A DNA stretch of 43,022 bases from a virus: the IMG/VR virus record IMGVR_UViG_3300023179_009103, positions 1-43,022 of that record. One strand, written 5' to 3'. A model generated the notes under the pieces. The model was not told the origin of the DNA and ran no database searches. It was given only the letters and a program-made list of their open reading frames with translations. The position numbers were made by a program, and so were the translations under genes. The first letter of the stretch is position 1, and each line of letters begins with the position of its first letter. Below are positions 6,868-13,812 of the stretch, piece by piece.

Positions 6868-7174
6868 AAAAAAGAAAGAAAGCTTTGATCCTAATGAAAA
6901 TAAGGAAATCAAAGAACTTACACACAAGGCACTCGTTTCTTTTCTCCGCGATCAATTAAAAGAAAAAGCTTCTAATAAAAAAGATCTCGATGTACTCTGT
7001 GCGCAAATAACTGAATTTTTAAACAGCTTTATTCTTATTGGTTATAATTTAGAAGGTGAGCCTATTTCTATGATTTCTGCACACAATCAACAGGAAGCAG
7101 ATTCACTAGGCACACTTTTAAATAAATTTATCTTCAACAATAATAGTAAAGATTTTCCTGGAGATAGAGATTAA
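6845..7174 (+). CDS. Hypothetical protein, 109 aa
   Basis: Overlaps the previous gene by 23 nt; ATG occurs at 6845 and 6848. The N-terminal 30 residues are very Lys/Glu-rich, followed by a helical segment (HKALVSFLRDQLKEKA) and a C-terminal part with MISAHNQQEADSLGTLLNKF. Soluble, with no membrane segment or cysteine motif. Probably co-transcribed from the gp45 promoter. Family not recognised. Confidence 0.68.
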   Translation: MMKDKKPEKKKESFDPNENKEIKELTHKALVSFLRDQLKEKASNKKDLDVLCAQITEFLNSFILIGYNLEGEPISMISAHNQQEADSLGTLLNKFIFNNNSKDFPGDRD

Positions 7175-7191
7175 GCATTATAAAATAAATT

Positions 7192-8082
7192 GTGCCTAAT
7201 ATTATAATTTTAGGAAAAGGATATGTAGGTACATATCTGTTTTCTGAGCTTTCGAAAAATACAGACAATCATGTAACAGCTATTAGCAGAAAAGAAGTCG
7301 ATTATTTTGATTCAATAGCTTTAAAGCGCTATATTAGAGAGACTCAGCATATTCATCATAATGATTATGAAGATATTATTATCTTAAATTGCTCCGGTTA
7401 TACTGGCAGACCTAATGTTGATGGTTGTGAATCAAATAAAGAATTATGCTTAAAGTACAATACAGAACTTCCAGTATCTTTAAGTCATTTTTGTAAGAGA
7501 AATAAATTTTGGTTAATTAACGTCTCTAGTGGGTGTATATTTTCCGGATATGAGAAAAATTTTACAGAAGACGATATTCCTAATTTTGGCATTTACAGTA
7601 CTGAAAGTAGTTTCTATTCTAAATGTAAACATTTAAATGAAATTTTATGTAACAAAGATGTTACTACAAACTTGAGAATTAGAATGCCATTTTGCGGATT
7701 TAATTCAGATAGAAACTTTTTAAATAAAATATTAAATTATAGTAATTTAGTTAGCTTTGATAATAGCTTAACTTGTTTAGAAGATTTATTAGTTTTTATA
7801 GAAAAATTTATTAAGTTAGAATATTATAAAATACTTCCCGGTATTTATAATGTTATTAATCCTGGATCTGCAAATGCAAAGCAAATAGTTGATTTACTAT
7901 CTAGAAATAATCTTATTAACCCTAACTGGACATTTGTAGATATTAATTCACTTAGCCTTAAAGCAAACAGGTCTAATTGTGTACTTTCTGATAATAAAAT
8001 AGCAGAACTAGATTTGCAGTTACCCCCAGTATTTGATTCATTAGAAAAATGCATTGGTAGTTTAAGTGAGCACAATTCTTAA
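7192..8082 (+). CDS. NAD(P)-dependent sugar epimerase/reductase, RmlD-like
   Basis: 296 residues, GTG start. Extended short-chain dehydrogenase fold: the N-terminal dinucleotide-binding loop GKGYVGTYLF (residues 8-17), then LNCSGYTG, the active-site strand INVSSGCIFSG, and the YxxxK pair in FYSKCKHLNE. This matches dTDP-4-dehydrorhamnose reductase (RmlD) and related nucleotide-sugar epimerases, which act on NDP-sugars in the cytoplasm. With the glycosyltransferase at 1.2 kb it hints at a phage sugar-modification activity. An AT-rich stretch precedes the start but has no convincing -35. The next gene starts inside its 3' end. Confidence 0.72.
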   Translation: MPNIIILGKGYVGTYLFSELSKNTDNHVTAISRKEVDYFDSIALKRYIRETQHIHHNDYEDIIILNCSGYTGRPNVDGCESNKELCLKYNTELPVSLSHFCKRNKFWLINVSSGCIFSGYEKNFTEDDIPNFGIYSTESSFYSKCKHLNEILCNKDVTTNLRIRMPFCGFNSDRNFLNKILNYSNLVSFDNSLTCLEDLLVFIEKFIKLEYYKILPGIYNVINPGSANAKQIVDLLSRNNLINPNWTFVDINSLSLKANRSNCVLSDNKIAELDLQLPPVFDSLEKCIGSLSEHNS

Positions 8083-8371
8083 AAATTTCTTCAAAACAAA
8101 ACACCCTAAAAAAAGGTATTTGTATGCAATTACAGGCGGAGTTTATTTGGGGGAAATGTTTGTTTTTATGGAGACTGACTCTCTATCAAAAGATTATATT
8201 TTTCTCTCTTTACCTGATTTATTAGTTAGATCTGTATCTAAGGAAAAATTTAATTTTGGTTTAGAAAATAAAATAGTAGATATAGTTAAAAAATTACCCA
8301 ATGACGTGTATGATGTTTGTCGTCGTCAATATCTTAAAAACCAATCAACAAATACGGTTGAAAAGCAATAA
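8066..8371 (+). CDS. Conserved hypothetical protein of T4-like phages
   Basis: 101 residues, GTG start overlapping the reductase by 17 nt. Recognisable segments are KRYLYAITGGVYLGEMFVFME, then FLSLPDLLVRSVSKEKF and NKIVDIVKKLPNDVYDVC, a recurrent small unknown in cyanophage-type T4-like genomes. Predicted mixed beta/alpha and soluble. No function assigned. Confidence 0.72.
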   Translation: MSTILKNFFKTKHPKKRYLYAITGGVYLGEMFVFMETDSLSKDYIFLSLPDLLVRSVSKEKFNFGLENKIVDIVKKLPNDVYDVCRRQYLKNQSTNTVEKQ

Positions 8372-8376
8372 TAAAC

Positions 8377-8384
8377 AGTAAATA
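8377..8384 (+). promoter_or_regulatory. T4-late-type promoter box AGTAAATA
   Basis: AGTAAATA, then 5 nt to ATG 8390; one of 20 boxes with near-constant spacing to a start codon. Confidence 0.5.
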
Positions 8385-8389
8385 CTTAC

Positions 8390-8569
8390 ATGGATATTAT
8401 AGACCCTAAACCGATTGTTTCGCCTATAAGTGGACAAATTGTAAAGCCTGTTCTAAAGACTTATATTCGTGAAGGCAAAGAAGTTGTTGAAGCCGAATAT
8501 ATTGATCCCGCTTCTGGTACCTTTATTCGTAAAGGTATTGTGTCTGTTAAAGATATTAAAAAGAAGTAA
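8390..8569 (+). CDS. Small conserved hypothetical protein, 59 aa
   Basis: ATG 8390 to TAA 8567-8569, 59 residues beginning MDIIDPKPIVSPISGQI and ending VSVKDIKKK. Regular beta-strand/turn pattern (VEAEYIDPASGTFIRKG), no cysteines or membrane segment. Preceded by a late-type box at 5 nt and followed by the primase promoter, so it is probably its own late unit inside the early block. Short, but codon pattern, promoter placement and intact frame support it. Confidence 0.65.
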   Translation: MDIIDPKPIVSPISGQIVKPVLKTYIREGKEVVEAEYIDPASGTFIRKGIVSVKDIKKK

Positions 8570-8572
8570 TTC

Positions 8573-8600
8573 TTGTTTCTTCTTTTAGTACTATTATAAT
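8573..8600 (+). promoter_or_regulatory. Sigma70-like promoter for primase, predicted leaderless
   Basis: TTGTTT (8573-8578), 16-nt spacer, TATAAT (8595-8600), 6 nt to GTG 8607. Confidence 0.65.
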
Positions 8601-8606
8601 AGCTGT

Positions 8607-9641
8607 GTGATAATACCGCCCGAATATATACTGCAAAAATTTTATCAATACGCAGGATATCCTAAATTTAAAAGACTAAGCAATACCTATATTGCCGGGT
8701 GTCCTATTTGTAGAGAGGGTAAGTCTTGGCTTAAAAAACGCAGATGTATTTATATAGTAGATGATAATATAATATGTTGTCATAATTGCGGGTGGTATAG
8801 CGATACAGTAAAATGGATACAAGAAGTATCAGGTCTATCATTTAACGAGATTATACAAGAAACAAAAGAATATGATATCATACCGTTAGAGACGCTTCAA
8901 CAGGATAATGAACTAACGCCAAAGGTTATTAATGTTGAAAGATTGCCAACAGACTCCATAAACATATTTGATCCAAATCAAATAAACTACTATAAGGATA
9001 ATGATGTTATTCAAGCTGCATTAGAGTTAGTTAAGAAGCGTCGTCTTGATAATGCCGTTAACAAACCTGATACGCTATGGGTTTCATTAAAAGATAAGGT
9101 TCATAAAAATAGAATTATTATACCTTTTTATAATGAAAATAATGAAATCATTTTTTATCAATCTCGTCTTATTTTTGATAAAGATGCTAAGTTCTATCCG
9201 AAATATCTCAGCAAGATAAACGGCGAAAAATCTCTCTATAATATTAATAAAATAGATACAAATTTAGATTATATTTTTATTTTTGAAGGACCTATTGATT
9301 CATTTTTTATTAAAAACGGTACAGCAGTTGCAGGTATTCAAGAAAATAGTAGTAATACATTTTCAAAATTACAAGAACATCAGCTACAGCCTTTTAAATT
9401 TTTTAAAAAGGTATGGGTGTTAGACAGTCAATGGAAGGATAGTGCTAGTAAGAATAAAACTAAAAAACTTTTACAAAATAATGAATGCGTGTTTTTATGG
9501 CCAGAAAATATAGGTAAAAAGTATAAAGATATAAATGACTTTTGTATAGATAAAAAACTAGATATGATAGAACCTGAATTTATTATAGAGAACAGTTTTG
9601 AAGGAATGAAAGGCGATCTAGCTTTATCTGTCGTTCGATGA
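8607..9641 (+). CDS. 61: DNA primase, T4 gp61-like
   Basis: 344 residues (T4 gp61 is 342), GTG start. The N-terminal zinc-binding region has Cys32-x2-Cys35 and CCHNC at 57-61, matching the DnaG/gp61 zinc ribbon that selects priming sites. The catalytic TOPRIM-type region has YIFIFEGPIDSFF near residue 225 (the conserved Glu) and KVWVLDSQWKD near 268 (the Asp motif). It makes RNA primers for lagging-strand synthesis together with gp41. The last 18 nt overlap a convergent minus-strand gene. Its promoter predicts an mRNA beginning at GTG. Confidence 0.88.
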   Translation: MIIPPEYILQKFYQYAGYPKFKRLSNTYIAGCPICREGKSWLKKRRCIYIVDDNIICCHNCGWYSDTVKWIQEVSGLSFNEIIQETKEYDIIPLETLQQDNELTPKVINVERLPTDSINIFDPNQINYYKDNDVIQAALELVKKRRLDNAVNKPDTLWVSLKDKVHKNRIIIPFYNENNEIIFYQSRLIFDKDAKFYPKYLSKINGEKSLYNINKIDTNLDYIFIFEGPIDSFFIKNGTAVAGIQENSSNTFSKLQEHQLQPFKFFKKVWVLDSQWKDSASKNKTKKLLQNNECVFLWPENIGKKYKDINDFCIDKKLDMIEPEFIIENSFEGMKGDLALSVVR

Positions 9642-10037
9642 AATTAGGTAACCCTTAAGCGATTCGCTTAGTGAGCTAAGCTCTGCAGCAAGTCTTGCGA
9701 TTTTCTTTTTTTCGCTTCTTGCAATATCTTCAAAAATTGAATCACAAGGAGCTGCATGAAGTTGGACTTGCATGGATGTTTGTTCGGTGCCGTTTAAGAA
9801 CTTAATAAATTCATCTATTTTAGAAACCCATTCTTTTAATTTAACACCCTGTTCAGCTTTAACGTGATCGATAAGTTTTTCTCTTCCCGGTTGCTGTACA
9901 TCATAATCTTCAGGCTTTGTTGTATTTAAAGTCTGTGCCATGGCTTCTCTGTCTGACTGAGGGGCTGGGGCTGGAGCCGGTGCAGGTGTTTCGTCTGCTT
10001 CTAAAACTACACTAAAAGAACGTTCAAAGAGGTTCAT
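9624..10037 (-). CDS. Hypothetical virion-type protein with Pro/Ala-rich linker
   Basis: 137 residues. I place the start at ATG 10037 (MNLFERSFSVVLEADE) because a perfect T4 late box TATAAATA lies 5 nt upstream; the frame continues open further upstream, but that part overlaps the divergent promoters. An (AP)n linker at residues 18-25 follows the short leader-like N-terminus, then a helical region with DYDVQQPGREK and EWVSKIDEFIKFLNGT. The leader has L-F-E (3-5) and V-L-E followed by Ala (11-13), similar to but weaker than other capsid-targeting-like N-termini here. The 3' end overlaps the primase gene by 18 nt, convergently. Confidence 0.7.
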   Translation of the reverse strand: MNLFERSFSVVLEADETPAPAPAPAPQSDREAMAQTLNTTKPEDYDVQQPGREKLIDHVKAEQGVKLKEWVSKIDEFIKFLNGTEQTSMQVQLHAAPCDSIFEDIARSEKKKIARLAAELSSLSESLKGYLISSNDR

Positions 10038-10042
10038 AATAA

Positions 10043-10050
10043 TATTTATA
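10043..10050 (-). promoter_or_regulatory. T4-late promoter box TATAAATA (perfect)
   Basis: Perfect TATAAATA on the minus strand, 5 nt before ATG 10037. Only 6 nt separate it from the plus-strand late box at 10057-10064, forming a compact divergent late promoter pair. Confidence 0.7.
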
Positions 10051-10056
10051 TTAAAA

Positions 10057-10064
10057 CATAAATA
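10057..10064 (+). promoter_or_regulatory. T4-late-type promoter box CATAAATA
   Basis: CATAAATA followed by 5 nt and GTG 10070. Confidence 0.6.
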
Positions 10065-10069
10065 ATTTA

Positions 10070-10453
10070 GTGAAAAACAAGGTTTTGTTTGAAGATTTTG
10101 TAAACTATTATAACAAATGGACATCTGGCATAGCTTCTAGAGAACTTGGCTCACAACGAGTTACTTTAAAAGATTTGTTTGATAAATCTGTTAATCAAAG
10201 CCCTAATGACGTAAAAGTAGAAAAGCCTCACCCTTATCCTTTACCTAGCGTAATAGAACAATTAGGTAATCTTTATTTAAATGCAGAAAATTCTAAAAAC
10301 TTATTTAAAACATCTCTTAAAAATCCTTTAATAGAAAAAAATAAAGAAGCTAAAGAACAAGTTCAAATTATTATAGATAGACTTGACATTATTTTAAAAG
10401 AACTTAATAGTATTATAGATTCGACTAAAACACCTGTTGCAAAAGATTTATAA
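10070..10453 (+). CDS. Hypothetical virion-type protein with capsid-targeting-like N-terminus
   Basis: 127 residues, GTG start supported by a late box 5 nt upstream. Begins MKNKVLFEDFVNYY, where L-F-E at 6-8 followed by Asp resembles a prohead-protease site. The remainder is Lys/Asn-rich and mostly helical, with a Pro-rich stretch at residues 50-62 (KPHPYPLPS) and a C-terminal helix (EQVQIIIDRLDIILKELN). Diverges from the minus-strand gene at 10037. No family was recognised. Confidence 0.7.
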   Translation: MKNKVLFEDFVNYYNKWTSGIASRELGSQRVTLKDLFDKSVNQSPNDVKVEKPHPYPLPSVIEQLGNLYLNAENSKNLFKTSLKNPLIEKNKEAKEQVQIIIDRLDIILKELNSIIDSTKTPVAKDL

Positions 10454-10464
10454 TTAGTTATAAT
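10437..10464 (+). promoter_or_regulatory. Sigma70-like promoter for membrane protein gene, predicted leaderless
   Basis: TTGCAA (10437-10442), 16-nt spacer, TATAAT (10459-10464), 6 nt to ATG 10471. Confidence 0.6.
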
Positions 10465-10470
10465 ACATTA

Positions 10471-10908
10471 ATGCTCAAAAAGCTACTTTCACAAATAGCA
10501 ACCCTAGTAATTGTTTCTTGTTTATTTGGTGTGTTGTTCATTACATTTAATTCTTCTTTTTTTGTAGGTGTAGGGTTTGGTATAGTTATTCAGTTTGCTC
10601 TTTATTACGGATATGTAACAACTCTAAATACATATACAGCGCTACAAAATAAAAAACTAGAAAACGAGCGTATAAAAGAATTTTCGCTTCAATCATTAGA
10701 AGTAGTATGTCCTTGCTACAAACAGGTAAAAGAAATAGTACCTATTCGACTTAATACTGATAACAAATATAAGTGCAGTGAATGCAGTAAAGCAGTTAGC
10801 GTTTTTATTACACCGGAGACAGCAATAGTAACTGAACCTATTTTAAATACTGATATTACCTTACTAAATAAAAATATTACGGAGAAATTAACTAATGCAA
10901 ATACCTGA
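10471..10908 (+). CDS. Two-pass membrane protein with CxC/CxxC zinc-ribbon-like motif
   Basis: 145 residues. Two hydrophobic segments, about residues 7-26 and 30-47, form a membrane hairpin, followed by a cytoplasm-type helix (LQNKKLENERIKEF). The soluble part has CPC near residue 80 and CSEC near residue 107, a possible four-Cys metal site. Expected in the host inner membrane. The gene has a sigma70-like promoter of its own and overlaps the next gene by 14 nt. Proteins of this layout recur in marine T4-like phages, but I know no function. Confidence 0.72.
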   Translation: MLKKLLSQIATLVIVSCLFGVLFITFNSSFFVGVGFGIVIQFALYYGYVTTLNTYTALQNKKLENERIKEFSLQSLEVVCPCYKQVKEIVPIRLNTDNKYKCSECSKAVSVFITPETAIVTEPILNTDITLLNKNITEKLTNANT

Positions 10909-11353
10909 AAGCGTACAAAAAATTACTTCTGAGACACCTTCTAGTGCTCTTATTGAAAAGCAACAATTACCTCCTCTTGTGTTAGACGAGGTAGTTCTTT
11001 TAATAAAAAAATCATTAACACTTTCATCCTTAGCAAGCTTTGAGAAAGGATTAGTTTTTTATAAAACTAATAATAATAACGACAAGCAGATTATTAAAAA
11101 CTTTATAAGCTTGTTCTCAGAATGTTTTAGTTCTTCTTTAAAAGCTAATTTTGAAATTACTGAACATCAGCAAGAAATAATAACAGCTACTAAAACTTTT
11201 TTTGACAGCTTTAATCTCAATTTTGAAGCTTTTTATAATAATCTTTTTATTTTAAATAAACAGAAAAATATACTTGACGTTAATGATATTTCCCTAATAA
11301 TACTAGGATATGCGATCACCCTCATCAAAAAGATACATAACAGTAGAAACTAA
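10895..11353 (+). CDS. Hypothetical helical protein, 152 aa
   Basis: Overlaps the membrane-protein gene by 14 nt and the next gene by 44 nt, so it lies in the same operon. Almost all-helical, Leu/Phe/Asn-rich; segments include LDEVVLLIKKSLTLSSLASFEKG and a hydrophobic C-terminal helix (SLIILGYAITLIKKI) that is probably amphipathic rather than membrane-spanning. No family or motif was recognised. Confidence 0.68.
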   Translation: MQIPESVQKITSETPSSALIEKQQLPPLVLDEVVLLIKKSLTLSSLASFEKGLVFYKTNNNNDKQIIKNFISLFSECFSSSLKANFEITEHQQEIITATKTFFDSFNLNFEAFYNNLFILNKQKNILDVNDISLIILGYAITLIKKIHNSRN

Positions 11354-11618
11354 AACTAAAAATCATAAGCTTGCCATTGACGAGTATACTCGGTGGTTAT
11401 GTTTAATTGAAGCTTTGGATATTATCTCCCGTAAAGCAACTCATTTTAAAATGGACCTTCATAATAAAGACGTAGATTGGGTGAAACCTCTTGCTTTTCA
11501 AAAGTATATAGTTGAAAGATATGAGTCTATGATTGAAGAGGTAATCATGAACGAATCGATAAATATTCCTAAGAAGCTTAAAACATGCACTACATCCTTG
11601 GAACCAGCTTTGTCGTAA
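11310..11618 (+). CDS. Hypothetical protein, 102 aa, C-terminus EPALS
   Basis: Helical small protein: DEYTRWLCLIEALDIISRKA, then DWVKPLAFQKYIVERYESMIEEV. ATG 11310 overlaps the upstream gene by 44 nt; no later ATG leaves the core intact. The 3' end overlaps the next gene by 34 nt. Its last five residues (EPALS) are identical to those of the following gene product. Function unknown. Confidence 0.65.
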   Translation: MRSPSSKRYITVETKTKNHKLAIDEYTRWLCLIEALDIISRKATHFKMDLHNKDVDWVKPLAFQKYIVERYESMIEEVIMNESINIPKKLKTCTTSLEPALS

Positions 11619-11854
11619 ATTCTAATCCTAAATTAGGAATAAGGGATAGGCGTTTTATGCCCGGTAAAGCTTATTCTTTATTTAACATTAGAAAAGATAA
11701 AGATAAGCTAGTATATGTTTTTGTTGACCAAACTCGTCAAAAAATAGAAGTAGAATTTAATTCTTGTAGAGAGGCAGATCAATTTATTTCTAAACTAAAG
11801 AACGAAAATATCCCCAATTACGACGCAGTAAAAGAAGAGCCAGCTTTATCCTAA
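11585..11854 (+). CDS. Conserved hypothetical protein of T4-like phages, 89 aa
   Basis: Begins MHYILGTSFVVNSNPK and has RFMPGKAYSLFNIRKDKDKL, YVFVDQTRQKIEVEF and READQFISKLK, a small beta-rich protein that recurs in cyanophage-type T4-like genomes. Ends EPALS like its upstream neighbour. Its stop overlaps the convergent fibre gene by 9 nt. No function known to me. Confidence 0.72.
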   Translation: MHYILGTSFVVNSNPKLGIRDRRFMPGKAYSLFNIRKDKDKLVYVFVDQTRQKIEVEFNSCREADQFISKLKNENIPNYDAVKEEPALS

Positions 11855-12691
11855 TAGATAGCCATAGAAGCAAGTCTGTTGATATATTGTATAGGAATTA
11901 TTGTTTGAAGCACCAAAATAAAATTCTAAAATATCGTTAGCATTTAATTTTACTAACATACTTAAATTAGTAGCTGCAAAACTGTTTGATGGATTAACAA
12001 TATTAAGACTCGGGAGAGCTCCTGTATTATAATAAGATGAACCGTTTATAAAAATCATTGCATACATCCAATTAGAAGGAGAAGGATCTAACCTTAACAT
12101 TCCTGAAATATGATATATCCCTCCTACAGGAGCAATATATCTTCCATTAACAAAATCAAAAGAACTATTAGCATTAATATTATTTTGATTTATAGGAGAA
12201 AAATCTGTTATTTTTGTAAAATTTGATGCAACATGAGCGTAAGTTTTTTGAACGGCTTGAATTGCAAATGCAGGTTGATAAGGTTTAGTTATTCTTCCGG
12301 AACCATCGATATGCATTCTTGTTTCGTTTCTTACTACTAAAGAAAGCTGTCCTTCAGAGGACCAATTGCCTATCTCATTGTAAGAGGGTTTAGTTGGATG
12401 AGCAGAGTTATAAGATTTTATTCCACAATTATTTGCACTAGCATTAACAGATAGATAGGCTATCCCGGGGGTAGAATTGTTTCTTAGCATTAGCCCAGGT
12501 ATATCTGCTGACTCATTATAAATTAAATGGTAACTATATAAAGGGTCCGTGGTATTAAATCCTATTTTAGTAGTATTTTGAAATAAAGCGCTTACCGGGA
12601 CACCTAATGTATTACTTCCTGTACTATACGGTAAAACATTATTACCCGCAGGTGTACCTTTTGTCAATTGAGATATTGTTACGTCAGCCAT
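11846..12691 (-). CDS. Tail fibre / virion decoration protein with C-terminal C1q-like domain
   Basis: 281 residues. The N-terminus MADVTISQLTKGTPAG resembles that of the plus-strand fibre at 16459 (MADITIGNL), a likely attachment module. Residues 40-130 are a repetitive beta segment with KIGFNTTDP, comparable to G-I-G-T-x-P motifs near fibre tips. The last 140 residues, from PAFAIQAVQKTYAHV through FNGRYIAPVGGIYHISG-like strands to CFYGYLLG, have the order of a C1q/TNF-type jelly-roll trimer, a common phage receptor-binding head. Acts outside the cell on the virion. A late-type box lies 9 nt upstream. Target unknown. Confidence 0.72.
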   Translation of the reverse strand: MADVTISQLTKGTPAGNNVLPYSTGSNTLGVPVSALFQNTTKIGFNTTDPLYSYHLIYNESADIPGLMLRNNSTPGIAYLSVNASANNCGIKSYNSAHPTKPSYNEIGNWSSEGQLSLVVRNETRMHIDGSGRITKPYQPAFAIQAVQKTYAHVASNFTKITDFSPINQNNINANSSFDFVNGRYIAPVGGIYHISGMLRLDPSPSNWMYAMIFINGSSYYNTGALPSLNIVNPSNSFAATNLSMLVKLNANDILEFYFGASNNNSYTIYQQTCFYGYLLG

Positions 12692-12700
12692 ACAATAAGA

Positions 12701-12708
12701 TATTTAAT
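12701..12708 (-). promoter_or_regulatory. T4-late-type promoter box ATTAAATA
   Basis: ATTAAATA on the minus strand, 9 nt before ATG 12691. It has the longest box-to-start distance of the set, so a leader of about 4 nt is expected. Confidence 0.45.
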
Positions 12709-13429
12709 AATATCCTCCGTAGACATCCGAATAGTCTGTTTTTGTATAATCAAAAACTTTCTTAGATGCTTCTTCAGCTGAATAATCATAAGGTTTATCT
12801 GCACCCGTTACGGTATTATTTTTCTTATCTTCAAATACTTGTTGGTTTTGATTCTCTGGAGTAACACCCGGTTCAAAAGAATATTCAAAACGTTTAGCTT
12901 TAATTAACCAAACATAATGTCCCATTAAAGGGTTAATCTGTGCAATATCTTGATCTAATCGTTGTGTGATTTCATATATGTTACCATTTCTACCACCAGG
13001 TCTATCATTACCATATTCTACAAGCTGGAACAAGTCACCAGATTTAGGTTCTGCACCAATGCCAAACGTTTCATAGAACGCGCTTATATGGATAAAAGCA
13101 GTGACCTCATCATCTGAAACTAGACCAAATTTACTTAACATTAAAGCATTTTCATTTAAATTAATTGCCATTATAATATTTTGAGGTGGTGAATAAGCTT
13201 GTGTGGGCTGTTCACCGTACAACATATCTGCGCTTAATGTAGTTGTATTATTAACTATATAACCTACTTGTTGACCGTAAAGATTAATCTGCTCTCTCCA
13301 GTAATTAGAATAGTTGTTACGTTCGCAGTTATTATTAGCTTTTGCAGAATATCTAAAACAAAGGTTATCTTCAAAAGTAAACGGATATATCTTTGGTGTG
13401 GGGTTACCGGTATAATACGCTACACTCAT
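12704..13429 (-). CDS. 14: Neck protein, T4 gp14-like
   Basis: 241 residues (T4 gp14 is 256). Matching features are EQINLYGQQVGYI near the N-terminus, MLYGEQPTQAY, MLSKFGLVSDDEVTAFI, PKSGDLFQLVEYG and MGHYVWLIKAKRFEYS, the order seen in T4-like neck proteins (YGxDVxYI, LSKFGL, GDLI, LFEYS). gp14 forms the head-tail connector ring below gp13. The Asp/Tyr-rich tail (DYSDVYGGYY) is an accessory end. The gene overlaps the upstream basic-protein gene by 4 nt and is probably transcribed from the late box at 13752-13759. Confidence 0.78.
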   Translation of the reverse strand: MSVAYYTGNPTPKIYPFTFEDNLCFRYSAKANNNCERNNYSNYWREQINLYGQQVGYIVNNTTTLSADMLYGEQPTQAYSPPQNIIMAINLNENALMLSKFGLVSDDEVTAFIHISAFYETFGIGAEPKSGDLFQLVEYGNDRPGGRNGNIYEITQRLDQDIAQINPLMGHYVWLIKAKRFEYSFEPGVTPENQNQQVFEDKKNNTVTGADKPYDYSAEEASKKVFDYTKTDYSDVYGGYY

Positions 13430-13746
13430 TTTTCTAATACCACCCTTCTGATTGTAGGGTCATATCTTAAAACTACCCCGGTATTACCTAATTTTTTAGG
13501 TGTAGTAGAAGAATACTTTAAGTTATATTCATTTTCAATTTGCTTTATGTCTGCTCTGTTTAAAACGACTTTTCCACTATTCTTACGTAATATCCCTTTT
13601 ACCTTCTGATTATCATTAGTAGATCTATGACACATAGGAACAAATCGTGTTTGTGAGGCTTTAGTAGCACCTAAACCTTCATGACGCTTTTTAACGAAAT
13701 TACCTTTCTTATTAAACTTACGCCAATGATCCTTAAAGGTATTCAT
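13426..13746 (-). CDS. Basic hypothetical protein, 106 aa
   Basis: Strongly basic (many Lys/Arg) with MNTFKDHWRKFNKKGNF at the start, one Cys-His (PMCHRSTND), and a C-terminal beta-like segment GVVLRYDPTIRRVVLEK. It overlaps the gp14-like gene by 4 nt, suggesting co-translation and perhaps a neck or DNA-end role. A late-type box lies 5 nt upstream, so the message is probably leaderless. Family not recognised. Confidence 0.7.
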   Translation of the reverse strand: MNTFKDHWRKFNKKGNFVKKRHEGLGATKASQTRFVPMCHRSTNDNQKVKGILRKNSGKVVLNRADIKQIENEYNLKYSSTTPKKLGNTGVVLRYDPTIRRVVLEK

Positions 13747-13751
13747 ATAGA

Positions 13752-13759
13752 TATTTAAG
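13752..13759 (-). promoter_or_regulatory. T4-late-type promoter box CTTAAATA
   Basis: CTTAAATA on the minus strand, 5 nt before ATG 13746; drives the basic protein and gp14-like gene directly below the upstream terminator. Confidence 0.55.
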
Positions 13760-13760
13760 C

Positions 13761-13799
13761 AAAAAAAAAGGCCTAATCCGAAGATCAGGCCCTTTTTTT
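13761..13799 (-). terminator. Intrinsic terminator with UUCG tetraloop
   Basis: On the minus strand GGCCTGATC-TTCG-GATTAGGCC forms a 9-bp stem (one G-U pair) closed by a C(UUCG)G tetraloop, followed by nine T. It ends the transcript of the acidic frameshifted gene (stop at 13813). A T-run on the other side (13793-13799) could make it weakly bidirectional, but on the plus strand the stem has an A-C mismatch and a GA-containing loop. Confidence 0.9.
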
Positions 13800-13812
13800 A
13801 CTATTTGACTTA

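Noticed and set aside
7157-7191. Sigma70-like promoter before the RmlD-like gene
   Set aside because: TATAAA is present but no -35 at the 16-nt spacing shared by the other seven; operon read-through is sufficient.
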